A stretch of DNA of 64,000 bases. It comes from Flagellimonas spongiicola. Lineage in GTDB: Bacteria; Bacteroidota; Bacteroidia; Flavobacteriales; Flavobacteriaceae. Below the pieces are notes generated by a model. The model ran no database searches, had not been told where the DNA came from, and saw nothing but the letters and a program-made list of their open reading frames with translations. Each line of letters starts with the position of its first letter. Within the stretch, counting starts at the first letter, position 1. The DNA lies in the NCBI RefSeq assembly GCF_023502425.1, contig NZ_JAMFMA010000001.1, positions 806,001 to 870,000 on the forward strand, written 5' to 3'. Shown here in pieces: positions 1 to 9,888 of the stretch. A program made the translations under genes and the position numbers.

Positions 1-308
1 ACCCAATAGTCAAAGAAACCACTTTTAATAGCGTTGTATGCGTATTTTTTAGATTCGGAATATCCGATGATTATGGGGAGCGTATTCAAGAATTGATTGA
101 GTTCCGTGACCATATGAAAGTACGCCATACCTTCCTGGTTCAGATTGATAAGTACAACGTCCGGAGAGAATTTGAGGATGGTGTTCAACCCATCTTCTGC
201 ATCGGTTGCTGTACCCACACAACTGAAATCTTCGTACTCCCTCAGATAAAGCTGCAATTGCAGTTTTGAAGTCGCATTAGAATCGATTATGGTATAGGTG
301 TAATCCAT
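1..308 (-). CDS. Response regulator, receiver domain (3'-truncated by window edge)
   Basis: Partial gene; only the first 102 codons lie in the window and the C-terminus is beyond base 1. The start is the ATG at 308. The translation has the alternating alpha/beta pattern of a receiver domain: an acidic start (TIIDSN, residues 6-11), the segment PDVVLINLN (49-57) where the phosphorylated Asp normally sits, and a late segment AIKSGFFDYW typical of LytTR-type regulators. The usual phospho-acceptor Asp is Asn55 here, so the domain may be unphosphorylatable. The output domain is not visible; a LytTR DNA-binding domain is an inference from the receiver subtype. It is followed by 129 bases without a gene (309-437), in which I see nothing definite. 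Confidence 0.7.
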   Translation of the reverse strand, partial: MDYTYTIIDSNATSKLQLQLYLREYEDFSCVGTATDAEDGLNTILKFSPDVVLINLNQEGMAYFHMVTELNQFLNTLPIIIGYSESKKYAYNAIKSGFFDYW

Positions 309-437
309 ATGTAAAACGCTGGTTGCAAGTTACTAAGCCCTAAAAAAACCTCGTTGCATTTTTCCCTTAAAAAAACTGGGGGATTCCCGCAAAAAGGGTG
401 TTTTTTAACGGTTTTTTTCTTAAAATCGAGAAAAAAA

Positions 438-1979
438 TCAGTTTTGTGAATGAAATTCGAACGCCCCGATATCGGGAATTGGGGAACGATCAATACCGAT
501 GATATCCGTGCTAATGGGTGGTGAAATATCTGGATCAGCGGCATCAATTGCGAACGAGTCTGGGCCAATACTAAATTGGTTATTAAAAGGTAAGAAAAAA
601 TCCGGTTCTTTATCAAAAATTACTTCAATATAACGATTAGGGTCGGCAAAGTTATAAAGCGGATTCGTTGTAAACGAGTTATTTATGTCATTAAATTGGA
701 CAAGACAATTTTGAAAGCTAAAGTTAAATTCGGCTTCTTCATCAGCTTGTAACAGATATTCCACAGCCGAGCTGCCCGTAACTATGGTATTGATGAAATC
801 CGCTTGCTCCAAATTACCGCCCTGGTTTTCTTTAAAATTATTGATGGCCAGCGCCACGCCACTTCTAAAACCATTGTTCCAATAGTTGGCTATAGTGCAA
901 TGCATAAACTGGTAGCTTCCTCCTAGATCTATCAAAAAGGAATTGCCTCCAGCACCACCTAGTATGGTGTTTGTGGCTGCAATGGAAGCGGTAGTTGCCC
1001 AAAGGTTTTGGTTTAAACTGTTGAATATCTGTGTGTTTCTCAATGTTAGGGTGGGGGAGTTCAGTGGAAAACTACCATCAACACGGAGGCCTACTGTAGC
1101 ATTTTTGATGGTAAGGTGTTCAAGTTGGTTGTTGGTGCTCCCTTCTTTTACCCATAGGGTGCCCCATTGCCCTGGTTCATCGGCATAGCCGGGTTCCAAT
1201 CGGTCACCTTCAAAGATGACCTCGTTTTCCATAAGTTCCTGATCTTCGCTCAGGGCACCATTCACCAAGAGACTAGCTCCACTTTCCACGATCAAGCCTG
1301 AATTGTTATGAAAGTGGACACGGGTACCGGCATCCATCTGTACTGTATTTCCACTGGTTACCACGGCATATCCATATATGACATACGGTTTTTCATTGGT
1401 AAACTGTAAATGCTCGTTTTCTAGGTAGAAGCCTTCAACATAAACCGGGTTTCCTTCAGCATCTACATCGATTAGTACGGTTTCTTTGCTACCATCGGCT
1501 TGCGTTTGGGGATAAAGGAAAATGGCATCTTTGACCAAGGTCACCAGTTCTACACGTTGGGTTTCTTCTCCTATACCAAACAATAAACCTTCGGTCAATA
1601 AAAATTCATTCGCATTGGTTTGGGAAACGTCAAATGTGGTTTCTATAAAAATAAAAAGGCTGTCTTTGGCCAGCAATGGGATATCCGAGAATTCCTTACC
1701 TGCGGATCCATCCACATTCAAACGATAGTTGCTGCTTTCGCCAGTCTCCATTCCGATAAACGGAATATTGATATCGCTAATACCTTTATTATAGACTTTT
1801 AAGGAATAGGTGGCACTACCAATATTGCTGAAAATAGTATCTAGAAACACCGTATCCTTTGAAAACGTCAAATTACCGGTGCTGTCCGCATACTCAAAAT
1901 CTTTACGGCAGGACCCCATACTTGCGAATAGTAGCAGCACCGTACATACGGAAATAAGATTAAGATACCAATGTTTCAC
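438..1979 (-). CDS. Exported lipoprotein with right-handed beta-helix-like body
   Basis: Predicted surface or periplasmic lipoprotein of about 513 residues. I chose the GTG at 1979: it gives a clean lipoprotein signal (a hydrophobic stretch ending in FASMGSC) five bases after the upstream thioesterase stop. The longer reading from 2054 would overlap that gene and put a polar tail before the signal. After an N-terminal beta-rich part, the centre holds repeating short strands with hydrophobic and Asn/Gly turns (roughly residues 210-430), as in parallel beta-helix or pectate-lyase-like folds. The C-terminus contains DIGAFEF, common at the end of such cell-surface proteins. No catalytic residues are recognised. 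It probably forms an operon with the thioesterase and glutamine cyclotransferase genes upstream; function unknown. Confidence 0.65.
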   Translation of the reverse strand: MKHWYLNLISVCTVLLLFASMGSCRKDFEYADSTGNLTFSKDTVFLDTIFSNIGSATYSLKVYNKGISDINIPFIGMETGESSNYRLNVDGSAGKEFSDIPLLAKDSLFIFIETTFDVSQTNANEFLLTEGLLFGIGEETQRVELVTLVKDAIFLYPQTQADGSKETVLIDVDAEGNPVYVEGFYLENEHLQFTNEKPYVIYGYAVVTSGNTVQMDAGTRVHFHNNSGLIVESGASLLVNGALSEDQELMENEVIFEGDRLEPGYADEPGQWGTLWVKEGSTNNQLEHLTIKNATVGLRVDGSFPLNSPTLTLRNTQIFNSLNQNLWATTASIAATNTILGGAGGNSFLIDLGGSYQFMHCTIANYWNNGFRSGVALAINNFKENQGGNLEQADFINTIVTGSSAVEYLLQADEEAEFNFSFQNCLVQFNDINNSFTTNPLYNFADPNRYIEVIFDKEPDFFLPFNNQFSIGPDSFAIDAADPDISPPISTDIIGIDRSPIPDIGAFEFHSQN

Positions 1980-1984
1980 CTTTA

Positions 1985-2371
1985 CTAAAATAGTTGCTGA
2001 ATGGCTTCTGGTACGCGCTTTGGCTTTAAGCTGGCAGCGTCTAATAGGCACCATTCCGTAATAGCTTTAACTAGAAGTTGGCTGGTTTTATTGTTGGAGA
2101 TCTCCACTACACGGATAGACAATGGGCCTTTGGTCTCCTTAATATAGGTAGTGAGTTTAAGCTCTTCGTTTAAAAAGGCCGGTCTGTGGTAGCTAATGTT
2201 GTGGTTCTTTACCACCCAAACCAGATCTTTCCGTGATTTTTCGTCAACTGCAAATTCCCAATGGTTTTTGGATATATCCTGCACCCATTCTACATATTGG
2301 ATATTGTTGACATGTTGGTTATCATCCAAATGATTTTCCCCGACCGTCAACATTTGGGAATAGGTTTGCAT
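1985..2371 (-). CDS. Acyl-CoA thioesterase, 4HBT hotdog fold
   Basis: A 128-residue single hotdog-domain protein, the normal length for the YbgC/FadM-like thioesterase family, which hydrolyses acyl-CoA or acyl-ACP thioesters in the cytoplasm. The N-terminal motif DDNQHVNNIQYVEW (about residues 16-29) matches the family pattern D-x-x-x-H-V-N-N-x-x-Y, in which the Asp activates water. It starts two bases after the stop of the glutamine cyclotransferase gene and ends five bases before the beta-helix lipoprotein, so the three are probably co-transcribed. Substrate unknown. Confidence 0.8.
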   Translation of the reverse strand: MQTYSQMLTVGENHLDDNQHVNNIQYVEWVQDISKNHWEFAVDEKSRKDLVWVVKNHNISYHRPAFLNEELKLTTYIKETKGPLSIRVVEISNNKTSQLLVKAITEWCLLDAASLKPKRVPEAIQQLF

Positions 2372-2373
2372 TA

Positions 2374-3438
2374 CTACTTTCTTAGGATTTTCACCTCGAA
2401 GAGCTTGTCCCAGTTTTTACCCGTGACAAAAAATGTTTTATGCTCCGGGTGATAGGCAACGCCATTGAGCACAGAATTACTTTCATCCCAATTGGCACCC
2501 TTTTTTATTTTTCCTTTGAGCCCACCAAAATTGATTACGCCCTCAATGGCACCGGACGTAGCATCGATAATCATCATGCTTTCCTTTTGATAGACATTGG
2601 CGTAAATCTTGCCATTTACATATTCCAGTTCGTTGGCTTTATTGAAAATAGACTTGTTGGTAACCGTTTCAATATAGCCAAATTCCTCGAGGGTATCGGG
2701 ATCTAAAAACCAGATGCGTTCGGTTCCATCGCTCTTGAAGATTTTCTTGCCATCGTTGCACAATCCCCAACCTTCCTTGCTTTTTCCGTAGACAAAATCC
2801 TTCTTTTTCTCCAAGGTGTTTGCGTCGTACACATAACCAATTCCCTTTTGCCAAGTCAAATGGTACAATTGGTCGTTCATTAGGGTTATGCCTTCTCCAA
2901 AAACATTGGGGTCCATTTCAATGTTTTCAAGTATCTCGCCTGTCTCAAAATTTACTTTTCGCACAACGGATGAACCCCGTTTCCCTGTGCTTTCATATAA
3001 GGTACCTTCATTGAATTCCAAACCTTGGGTATATGCATTGGTGTCATGCGGATAGGTGTTTACAATCTCATAGGTATAGATTTCTGGAGCGGCTTTTGCC
3101 AATAACCTGAAATCCTTTTCAATTTGAACCGATTCTTCCCCATAGTTTATTTTGGCGACGAGGGTTTTGTTGCCCAAAGTGCTGGAGTTCAACGTTATTT
3201 TGCCATTGCTTTCTGAGAGTTGCGCACCATCAATACTATATTGGACGTCTGAAAGTTCAATTTCCTTTTTGTTTTTGATTGCCACGCCTACTTCTTGACC
3301 TTGTTGGAATTTGTTTCCTTTTCCTTCCAACTGGATAGCAAAAAGTTTAGTGGGGTCGTTTTCACCACAACCTAGAAAAAATAGCAAAAAGCCTAGGAAG
3401 GACGCCAGTTTGAACATATCTTGAATTGTTTGTTTCAT
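2374..3438 (-). CDS. Glutaminyl-peptide cyclotransferase family lipoprotein
   Basis: A 354-residue lipoprotein (signal ends LLFFLGC) related to the plant/bacterial (papaya-type) glutamine cyclotransferases, five-bladed beta-propellers that form N-terminal pyroglutamate. Visible family segments are AYTQGLEF, LYESTGKRGSSVVRKV and GEGITLMNDQLYHLTW, followed by blade-like repeats and a C-terminal segment with LNGVAYHPEHKTFFVTGK. The first 110 residues are an extra Ig-like module ahead of the catalytic propeller. It is the first gene of the probable operon with the thioesterase and the beta-helix lipoprotein. It is probably active in the periplasm or at the outer membrane; enzymatic activity is inferred from family only. 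Confidence 0.8.
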   Translation of the reverse strand: MKQTIQDMFKLASFLGFLLFFLGCGENDPTKLFAIQLEGKGNKFQQGQEVGVAIKNKKEIELSDVQYSIDGAQLSESNGKITLNSSTLGNKTLVAKINYGEESVQIEKDFRLLAKAAPEIYTYEIVNTYPHDTNAYTQGLEFNEGTLYESTGKRGSSVVRKVNFETGEILENIEMDPNVFGEGITLMNDQLYHLTWQKGIGYVYDANTLEKKKDFVYGKSKEGWGLCNDGKKIFKSDGTERIWFLDPDTLEEFGYIETVTNKSIFNKANELEYVNGKIYANVYQKESMMIIDATSGAIEGVINFGGLKGKIKKGANWDESNSVLNGVAYHPEHKTFFVTGKNWDKLFEVKILRK

Positions 3439-3478
3439 GAAAATAGACTTGGATTCCGAAATTAAGAATGAAATAGGA

Positions 3479-3509
3479 TTGTGGCAAATTTAAAATGGTC
3501 GTATATTTG
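3479..3509 (+). promoter_or_regulatory. Bacteroidota-type sigma-A promoter of SRP RNA
   Basis: A TTG at 3479-3481 (-33 box) and a perfect TATATTTG at 3502-3509 (-7 consensus TAnnTTTG) are separated by 20 bases. The RNA 5' end predicted from its terminal stem, 3515, lies about six bases downstream of the -7 box, as expected. Confidence 0.75.
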
Positions 3510-3514
3510 CATTT

Positions 3515-3615
3515 GGCAAGTCCTACACGACCAGCTCCTGCAAAATCCCCCAGGGCGGGAACGCAGCAAGGGTATGCGGTCGTAGCGGTGCGATGTAGGT
3601 AGCTTGCCTTTTTTT
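3515..3615 (+). ncRNA. ffs: Signal recognition particle RNA (small bacterial type)
   Basis: SRP RNA scaffolds Ffh for co-translational targeting of membrane and exported proteins. The 5' GGCAAG (3515-3520) pairs with CTTGCC (3603-3608) and the adjoining TCCTACA pairs with TGTAGG, giving one long hairpin. The apical part contains the conserved asymmetric-loop/tetraloop region CAGGGCGGGAACGCAGCAAG (about 3551-3570), characteristic of Bacteroidota SRP RNAs. The final stem is followed by a T-run (3609-3615) acting as terminator. A consensus promoter lies immediately upstream. The RNA is about 94 nt without the T-tract. Confidence 0.92.
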
Positions 3616-3670
3616 GTACCCAAAATTCTCCTGATCATGTATCTTTCCAATCAATTTAAAAGTGCAAATA

Positions 3671-4480
3671 ATGGATAAAAAAGTGGTATTGATTACCGGT
3701 GGTTCATCTGGAATTGGAAAATCCGTAGGCCAATATTTGACCGCAAATGGTTTTACAGTTTATGGTACCACCCGTAATACTTCAAAATATCCTGATTTTG
3801 ATGCCTTCGAGTTGATAGAATTGGATGTTAAGCTTCCAGAAATCGTGAATAAAGCCGTACAACTGGTTATTGAAAAAGAAGGACGACTGGATGTCCTTAT
3901 CAACAATGCTGGTGTTGGTATCACCGGTCCCATAGAGGAAACCCCTCATGAGGAGATCCTAAGTGTTTTTGATACCAATTTCAACGGTCCTATACATATG
4001 ATGAAGGCGGTTTTGCCACAAATGCGAAAACAAGGCGGTGGTCTGATCATAAATACCACATCTATTGCTGGATATATGGGCTTGCCGTTTAGAGGGTATT
4101 ATTCGGCTACCAAGGGTGCATTGAACATTGTTACCGAATCCTTACGAATGGAGACCAGGAAGTTTGGGATTTCGATTACCAATCTGGCTCCGGGCGATTT
4201 TGCAACCAATATCGCTGCTGGCAGATATCACGCACCTGTCATCAAAGGTTCCGCATACGAAGCTGACTATCAGAAAAGTTTGGATTTAATGGATGAACAT
4301 GTGGATGCCGGTGGTGACCCTTTGTTGGTTGCAAAAAAAGTACTTAAGATTATCCAAAGCAAAAAACCGAAAGTAAATTACCCAGTGGGGGAATTCACGC
4401 AAAGGCTTTCGCTGGTTTTAAAACGGTTACTTCCTGCACGACTTTACGAGAAACTTTTGCTCAATCATTACAAGCTCTAA
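3671..4480 (+). CDS. SDR family NAD(P)-dependent oxidoreductase
   Basis: A 269-residue classical short-chain dehydrogenase/reductase. The cofactor motif TGGSSGIG is at residues 9-16, NNAG at 78-81, catalytic Ser131 and the YxxxK pair Tyr144/Lys148. Length and motif spacing are normal for the family. The ATG at 3671 is preferred to the GTG at 3662 because the Rossmann strand then begins four residues in, as is usual. It starts about 60 bases after the SRP RNA terminator. Substrate not predictable; residues after the second Asp of the first beta-alpha-beta unit (TTRNTSKY) slightly favour NADP. Confidence 0.88.
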   Translation: MDKKVVLITGGSSGIGKSVGQYLTANGFTVYGTTRNTSKYPDFDAFELIELDVKLPEIVNKAVQLVIEKEGRLDVLINNAGVGITGPIEETPHEEILSVFDTNFNGPIHMMKAVLPQMRKQGGGLIINTTSIAGYMGLPFRGYYSATKGALNIVTESLRMETRKFGISITNLAPGDFATNIAAGRYHAPVIKGSAYEADYQKSLDLMDEHVDAGGDPLLVAKKVLKIIQSKKPKVNYPVGEFTQRLSLVLKRLLPARLYEKLLLNHYKL

Positions 4481-4514
4481 ACTTCATGGCATGTTTTTTG
4501 ATTTTAGGTGAATC

Positions 4515-4931
4515 ATGAAACCAAAGAACATTACAATCATCATTTTATTGGCAGCATCAAGTTTACTTTTTCAAGGCTGCGACGAGATTTACGAGTGCGT
4601 TTTCAACATCAATCCAGAAATTCATGATAGACCATTGGAAATTGGATTTGTTGGCGAACGTTACTTTGACGAGGTGACCGCTGAGATAAGCAATGAGGTC
4701 AACGACAACGATTATTATTACGACTTTGAAGTTTATGGGGATATTCCACCTGGCTTGTCTGTTGATATACGAAGAAGGTCTGTTGAATTTTTTGGAAGAC
4801 CAGAAGAGCGAGGTAACTATAGGTTCACTGTAGAACTGTTTGTGGAATCCTATGATTATTATGGATATGATGGCAGCCCTACATGCTCCGATTCGGCGAT
4901 ACGTCAATTCACAATTCAAGTTGTGGATTAA
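4515..4931 (+). CDS. Small lipoprotein with Ig-like (He_PIG-type) domain
   Basis: A 138-residue protein with a lipoprotein signal (hydrophobic stretch ending LLFQGC, Cys22). The body is one beta-sandwich-like module. The motif GDIPPGLSVD followed by VEFFGRPEERGNYRFTVELF resembles the putative-Ig (He_PIG) repeat seen in bacterial surface proteins. It is rich in Asp and Tyr. It lies 34 bases after the SDR gene and may be co-transcribed. No function known. Confidence 0.7.
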   Translation: MKPKNITIIILLAASSLLFQGCDEIYECVFNINPEIHDRPLEIGFVGERYFDEVTAEISNEVNDNDYYYDFEVYGDIPPGLSVDIRRRSVEFFGRPEERGNYRFTVELFVESYDYYGYDGSPTCSDSAIRQFTIQVVD

Positions 4932-4960
4932 TACCTTCCTAACATTTATTTTATTCCAAT

Positions 4961-4994
4961 TTTGAAGTGAAGCCTCGTTTATGTTGTAAATTCG
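4961..4994 (+). promoter_or_regulatory. Candidate promoter of transaldolase gene
   Basis: TTTG at 4961-4964 and TAAATTCG at 4987-4994 (7 of 8 matches to TAnnTTTG) are 22 bases apart. They lie 38 bases before the transaldolase ATG. Pattern match only. Confidence 0.45.
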
Positions 4995-5032
4995 CAAGGA
5001 ATTTGTTTACAACTTAAAACAGCTTTACAAGG

Positions 5033-5689
5033 ATGAAATTTTTTATAGACACGGCCAACTTGGACCAAATTGCGGAAGCACAGCAATTAGGTGTGTTGGA
5101 TGGGGTTACCACAAACCCTTCCCTAATGGCCAAAGAAGGTATTACTGGAACCAAGAATATTTTACAACACTACGTGGACATCTGCAATATTGTGGATGGA
5201 GACGTTTCTGCGGAAGTTGTTTCAACGGAGTTTGAGGCCATGGTAAAAGAAGGGGAGGAGTTGGCAAAACTTCATGACCAAATCGTGGTTAAAGTTCCAA
5301 TGATCAAAGACGGTGTAAAAGCACTGAAGTATTTTTCAGATAATGGTATAAAAACCAATTGCACCTTGGTTTTTTCTGCGGGTCAGGCTTTATTGGCTGC
5401 AAAAGCAGGAGCTACCTACGTTTCTCCATTTTTGGGCCGTTTGGATGATATTTCAACAGATGGTTTGAACCTGATAGCTGAGATTCGCCAAATCTATGAT
5501 AACTATGCTTTTGAAACGCAGATTCTAGCTGCATCCATCAGACACACAATGCATGTTATTGATTGTGCTAAGATTGGAGCAGATGTAATGACAGGACCCT
5601 TATCCTCCATTACCGGATTGTTGAAACATCCACTTACGGATATTGGATTGGAGAAATTCTTAGCAGATTACCGCAAGGGTAATTCCTAA
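5033..5689 (+). CDS. fsa: Transaldolase / fructose-6-phosphate aldolase (TalC/FSA family)
   Basis: A 218-residue small decameric-type aldolase, (beta/alpha)8 barrel, length normal for the FSA/TalC family. The Schiff-base Lys is K87 in VVKVPM. Two residues separate true transaldolases from E. coli FSA. At the FSA Gln59 position there is Glu61 (SAEVV), and at the Tyr131 position there is Phe133 (SPFLGRLD). Both are the transaldolase state, so sedoheptulose-7-phosphate/glyceraldehyde-3-phosphate transaldolase activity in the pentose phosphate pathway is more likely than FSA activity, although databases usually name the family fsa. Monocistronic: own promoter candidate and a strong terminator downstream. 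Confidence 0.9.
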   Translation: MKFFIDTANLDQIAEAQQLGVLDGVTTNPSLMAKEGITGTKNILQHYVDICNIVDGDVSAEVVSTEFEAMVKEGEELAKLHDQIVVKVPMIKDGVKALKYFSDNGIKTNCTLVFSAGQALLAAKAGATYVSPFLGRLDDISTDGLNLIAEIRQIYDNYAFETQILAASIRHTMHVIDCAKIGADVMTGPLSSITGLLKHPLTDIGLEKFLADYRKGNS

Positions 5690-5712
5690 ATCAACAAAAA
5701 GCTAAATGATAC

Positions 5713-5738
5713 AAGCCCTGATTTTCGGGGCTTTTTTT
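5713..5738 (+). terminator. Rho-independent terminator after transaldolase
   Basis: AAGCCCTG (5713-5720) pairs with CGGGGCTT (5726-5733) across a five-base loop, followed by seven Ts. Confidence 0.85.
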
Positions 5739-5743
5739 ATGAC

Positions 5744-7132
5744 TTAAAAGGAATAATACAAACTAGCGAAGGCATCTACCACCAAGGTGTCCTTAGCTAT
5801 GACACATTTGTAGAGGTCATCCAAGATTAGGGAAGTTTGGATTTCTTCAAAATCTGCTCCGTAAAATTGGTTTTCAGGATTTAAATTGTATTCAGCCAAT
5901 AGGTTTTGCCATTGTGTGTAACTTGTCTTGACGTTGATACCCACAAATCGATATTCTGGATGTTTTTCCTGCAATTTGGCCACATGTTTAGCAACATTCT
6001 TTAAATGCCTTCTTTGACTTCCGGTCCAGAAATAGAACACGGTTTGCTTTTCTTTGCTGATATCCTTGAGGTTGACCGGTTCATTATCCATATTGGTCAC
6101 AACAAGATTGGGCAGTGCACTACGGGGTTGGAGGTTTTGGATACCTTCATACAAATCCGCTATTTCTTCCTTATGGTCCTCGTCTGAGGATAACTTTTGG
6201 AATTTTTTCAAAAAGATTTGACATTCTTCACTGGCCGAATGTTCCTTTAGCAAATAGTCCATGGCTATGTTACGGAACAGTAGATTTCTCAATTGGTCAT
6301 CCTGCACCAAACTATCCACCAAAAAGAGCTTGTGTTTATTGTAATGCAATCTACCTACTTCCTCCTTGGTTTCTTCCATATCACCACATCCGTTCATACA
6401 GGCCATATAGGATATGTTTCCAAAATGATACTTTACATAATCAAAATACGGTCTGAAGTATGCTAATTCACTATCATTAAAATCTATTGTTTCACGATAC
6501 GCATAAAAATCTTCCGGTAAATCTGGGAAAGTGCTTAATCCCGATTTCTTCTTGTAATAAAATGGATAGGTCTCCCTGTGTTTGAAACTTTGGAAATTTA
6601 CAGAAGCCTTGACCAAGTTTATCGCTTTTTCAGAAAGTTCATTTTCCGCCAAGAAATTATTCAACTGTGTTGTTTTAATTGCTTGAAGCGAATCCAACTT
6701 GGCATGGAATTCATCGGGAGCTAAATGATAGTAGCTATAGATTTCTTGTTCCTCTTCTTCATGTGTGAGGAACATCTCAATCAAAAAATTGTTGATTTCA
6801 CTACCCTGACCGGTAAACACCAAGGATTCATCAAACTCAACGGTATTCAATCGAATTAGAATGCTATCGCCTTCCTGAAGATATAGATATTGCAATTCCG
6901 GACTGTGGTCAAAATGATAGAGTCCTTCTTCAATGCCTTGTAATTTAAATGAGAATCGATTGCCTTCATCCAATTTAACGGAATCGATATAAGAATCATT
7001 CCGGTAAAGCACTACAAATTCGCTTGTTGGATTCACAATCTCACCACCAAAAAAAACCGTGGGACATTCACCAGGGGTGCCCGTACACGCTATTATCGAT
7101 AAGAGAGAGAGGCTGAGTAAAATTCTAATCAT
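5744..7132 (-). CDS. Thioredoxin-fold lipoprotein lacking the CxxC motif
   Basis: A 462-residue lipoprotein (signal ends LLSIIAC). The N-terminal 100 residues form a beta-domain like DUF4369 modules of Bacteroidota TlpA proteins (FFGGEIVNPTSEFVVLYRND), and the middle (about 120-330) is helical. The C-terminal 130 residues are a TlpA/AhpC-like thioredoxin fold beginning with LPNLVVTNMDNEPVNL. At the active-site position the usual FWATWCxPC is replaced by FYFWTGSQRRHLK, so there is no redox cysteine pair. It is therefore probably not a disulfide oxidoreductase; a binding or structural role is an inference. It is transcribed alone, convergent with the transaldolase. Confidence 0.72.
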   Translation of the reverse strand: MIRILLSLSLLSIIACTGTPGECPTVFFGGEIVNPTSEFVVLYRNDSYIDSVKLDEGNRFSFKLQGIEEGLYHFDHSPELQYLYLQEGDSILIRLNTVEFDESLVFTGQGSEINNFLIEMFLTHEEEEQEIYSYYHLAPDEFHAKLDSLQAIKTTQLNNFLAENELSEKAINLVKASVNFQSFKHRETYPFYYKKKSGLSTFPDLPEDFYAYRETIDFNDSELAYFRPYFDYVKYHFGNISYMACMNGCGDMEETKEEVGRLHYNKHKLFLVDSLVQDDQLRNLLFRNIAMDYLLKEHSASEECQIFLKKFQKLSSDEDHKEEIADLYEGIQNLQPRSALPNLVVTNMDNEPVNLKDISKEKQTVFYFWTGSQRRHLKNVAKHVAKLQEKHPEYRFVGINVKTSYTQWQNLLAEYNLNPENQFYGADFEEIQTSLILDDLYKCVIAKDTLVVDAFASLYYSF

Positions 7133-7253
7133 ACAACTGGGAACAATCTTGTTCGACTACCAAAATTAAGAATAGCGCCAAGCATAGCTTGTTAACGGCT
7201 AGTTAAATGTTGTAAAAGCTTGAATTAGCGTAGTTTATTATTATCGATTTAAA

Positions 7254-7285
7254 TTGGATTTCAGAGTCGCTTTTAGCTACTTTTG
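7254..7285 (+). promoter_or_regulatory. Bacteroidota-type promoter of the ABC-F gene
   Basis: TTG at 7254-7256 and a perfect TACTTTTG at 7278-7285 (TAnnTTTG) have a 21-base spacer and lie 20 bases before the ABC-F start codon. Confidence 0.65.
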
Positions 7286-7293
7286 CAGCCTAA

Positions 7294-8937
<1,644 letters not shown>

Positions 8938-8945
8938 GTTTAAGG

Positions 8946-9668
8946 TCAAGCGTTAAAGTACTTACTATTCCATATGGCAGGATTAAAATTCTTGCCTAGG
9001 GCGAAGCCGTAGAAAATGAATACGGCTGCAATCCATTTGAACATAAAGAAATAGATAATCCAGAATTCGGCGGTACTGTTAGTTTTGGAAAATAGCCCGC
9101 TAGGCACCAGTAAGGTGACGAAGTAACTGATCAATAGCGCAAATAACACCAAGTTTACCATATTCTTGAATGGCCAGACCAGTAACTTACGCAAAGGATG
9201 CAGATCATTGCCCCATTTATGAACCAAACAATAATAGTGGTTCCCCATGGGAACAAAAAGAAGCGGATCATCCTTATCCTTTAATTTGAACAATTTGGAG
9301 GGCGCCATAATTTTAAGGCCATCTAGTTCAGTTTGATGTCTATTTTGCAAATCTTCAATGGCGGAATTGGCAGATAGTGGTAACTCGCCTTTAAAGTACT
9401 TCAAATCCAAGAACCTAAGTCTGTAGTCCACACACACCTTTTTAATTTGCTCAATATGGTAGATGCGCGATGTTTCCAATTGGTCAAAATCAAATTGATT
9501 TTTAGCCAACGTAACTTCTGAATTTGGATGTGTTTCCTCGGAAGAATGTGCAATGTTCAGATGACTCAAGGAAGTGCGTAATGTTTTGCGAAAAGATGCA
9601 TCGTTAAACTTAGCGTCACGAGTTTTTTGAAGCTGGAGTTCAATGTTGGTATCTGGTATTTTTATCAT
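8946..9668 (-). CDS. Conserved hypothetical membrane protein
   Basis: A 240-residue protein I cannot assign to a named family. The first 165 residues are soluble and charged. Two hydrophobic segments follow (about 170-190 and 205-225), so the protein is probably anchored by its C-terminal hairpin with the N-terminal domain in the cytoplasm. It contains PLLFVPMGNHYYCLVHKWG just before the membrane part. Convergent with the ABC-F gene (8-base gap). Confidence 0.6.
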   Translation of the reverse strand: MIKIPDTNIELQLQKTRDAKFNDASFRKTLRTSLSHLNIAHSSEETHPNSEVTLAKNQFDFDQLETSRIYHIEQIKKVCVDYRLRFLDLKYFKGELPLSANSAIEDLQNRHQTELDGLKIMAPSKLFKLKDKDDPLLFVPMGNHYYCLVHKWGNDLHPLRKLLVWPFKNMVNLVLFALLISYFVTLLVPSGLFSKTNSTAEFWIIYFFMFKWIAAVFIFYGFALGKNFNPAIWNSKYFNA

Positions 9669-9741
9669 GTTTCATAGCGTATTTATCTCAAAGTTAACCA
9701 ATTGGAAAATGGCGCTGATAAAATTGCGCAAAAATCAAATG

Positions 9742-9756
9742 TTAACATTATGTTAA
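9742..9756. promoter_or_regulatory. Perfect 15-bp palindrome in divergent intergenic region
   Basis: TTAACAT-T-ATGTTAA lies between the divergent membrane-protein and fasciclin genes, 74 bases from the first and 133 from the second. A candidate operator; no regulator is identified. Confidence 0.35.
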
Positions 9757-9888
9757 ATCGATTTTGATGTCGATATTTTGAATGTGAATCAATCAAAATA
9801 ATGTATCTTATCGATGTTTTTGGCATTTGAACGTACAAACAAGTATATCTTGCTTGTTTTATGAGCTCCCAAAGATTACTGAACCAAT

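Noticed and set aside
3462..3650. 62-codon minus-strand frame over the SRP RNA
   Set aside because: It overlaps the well-defined SRP RNA hairpin and its promoter; an RNA gene explains the sequence.
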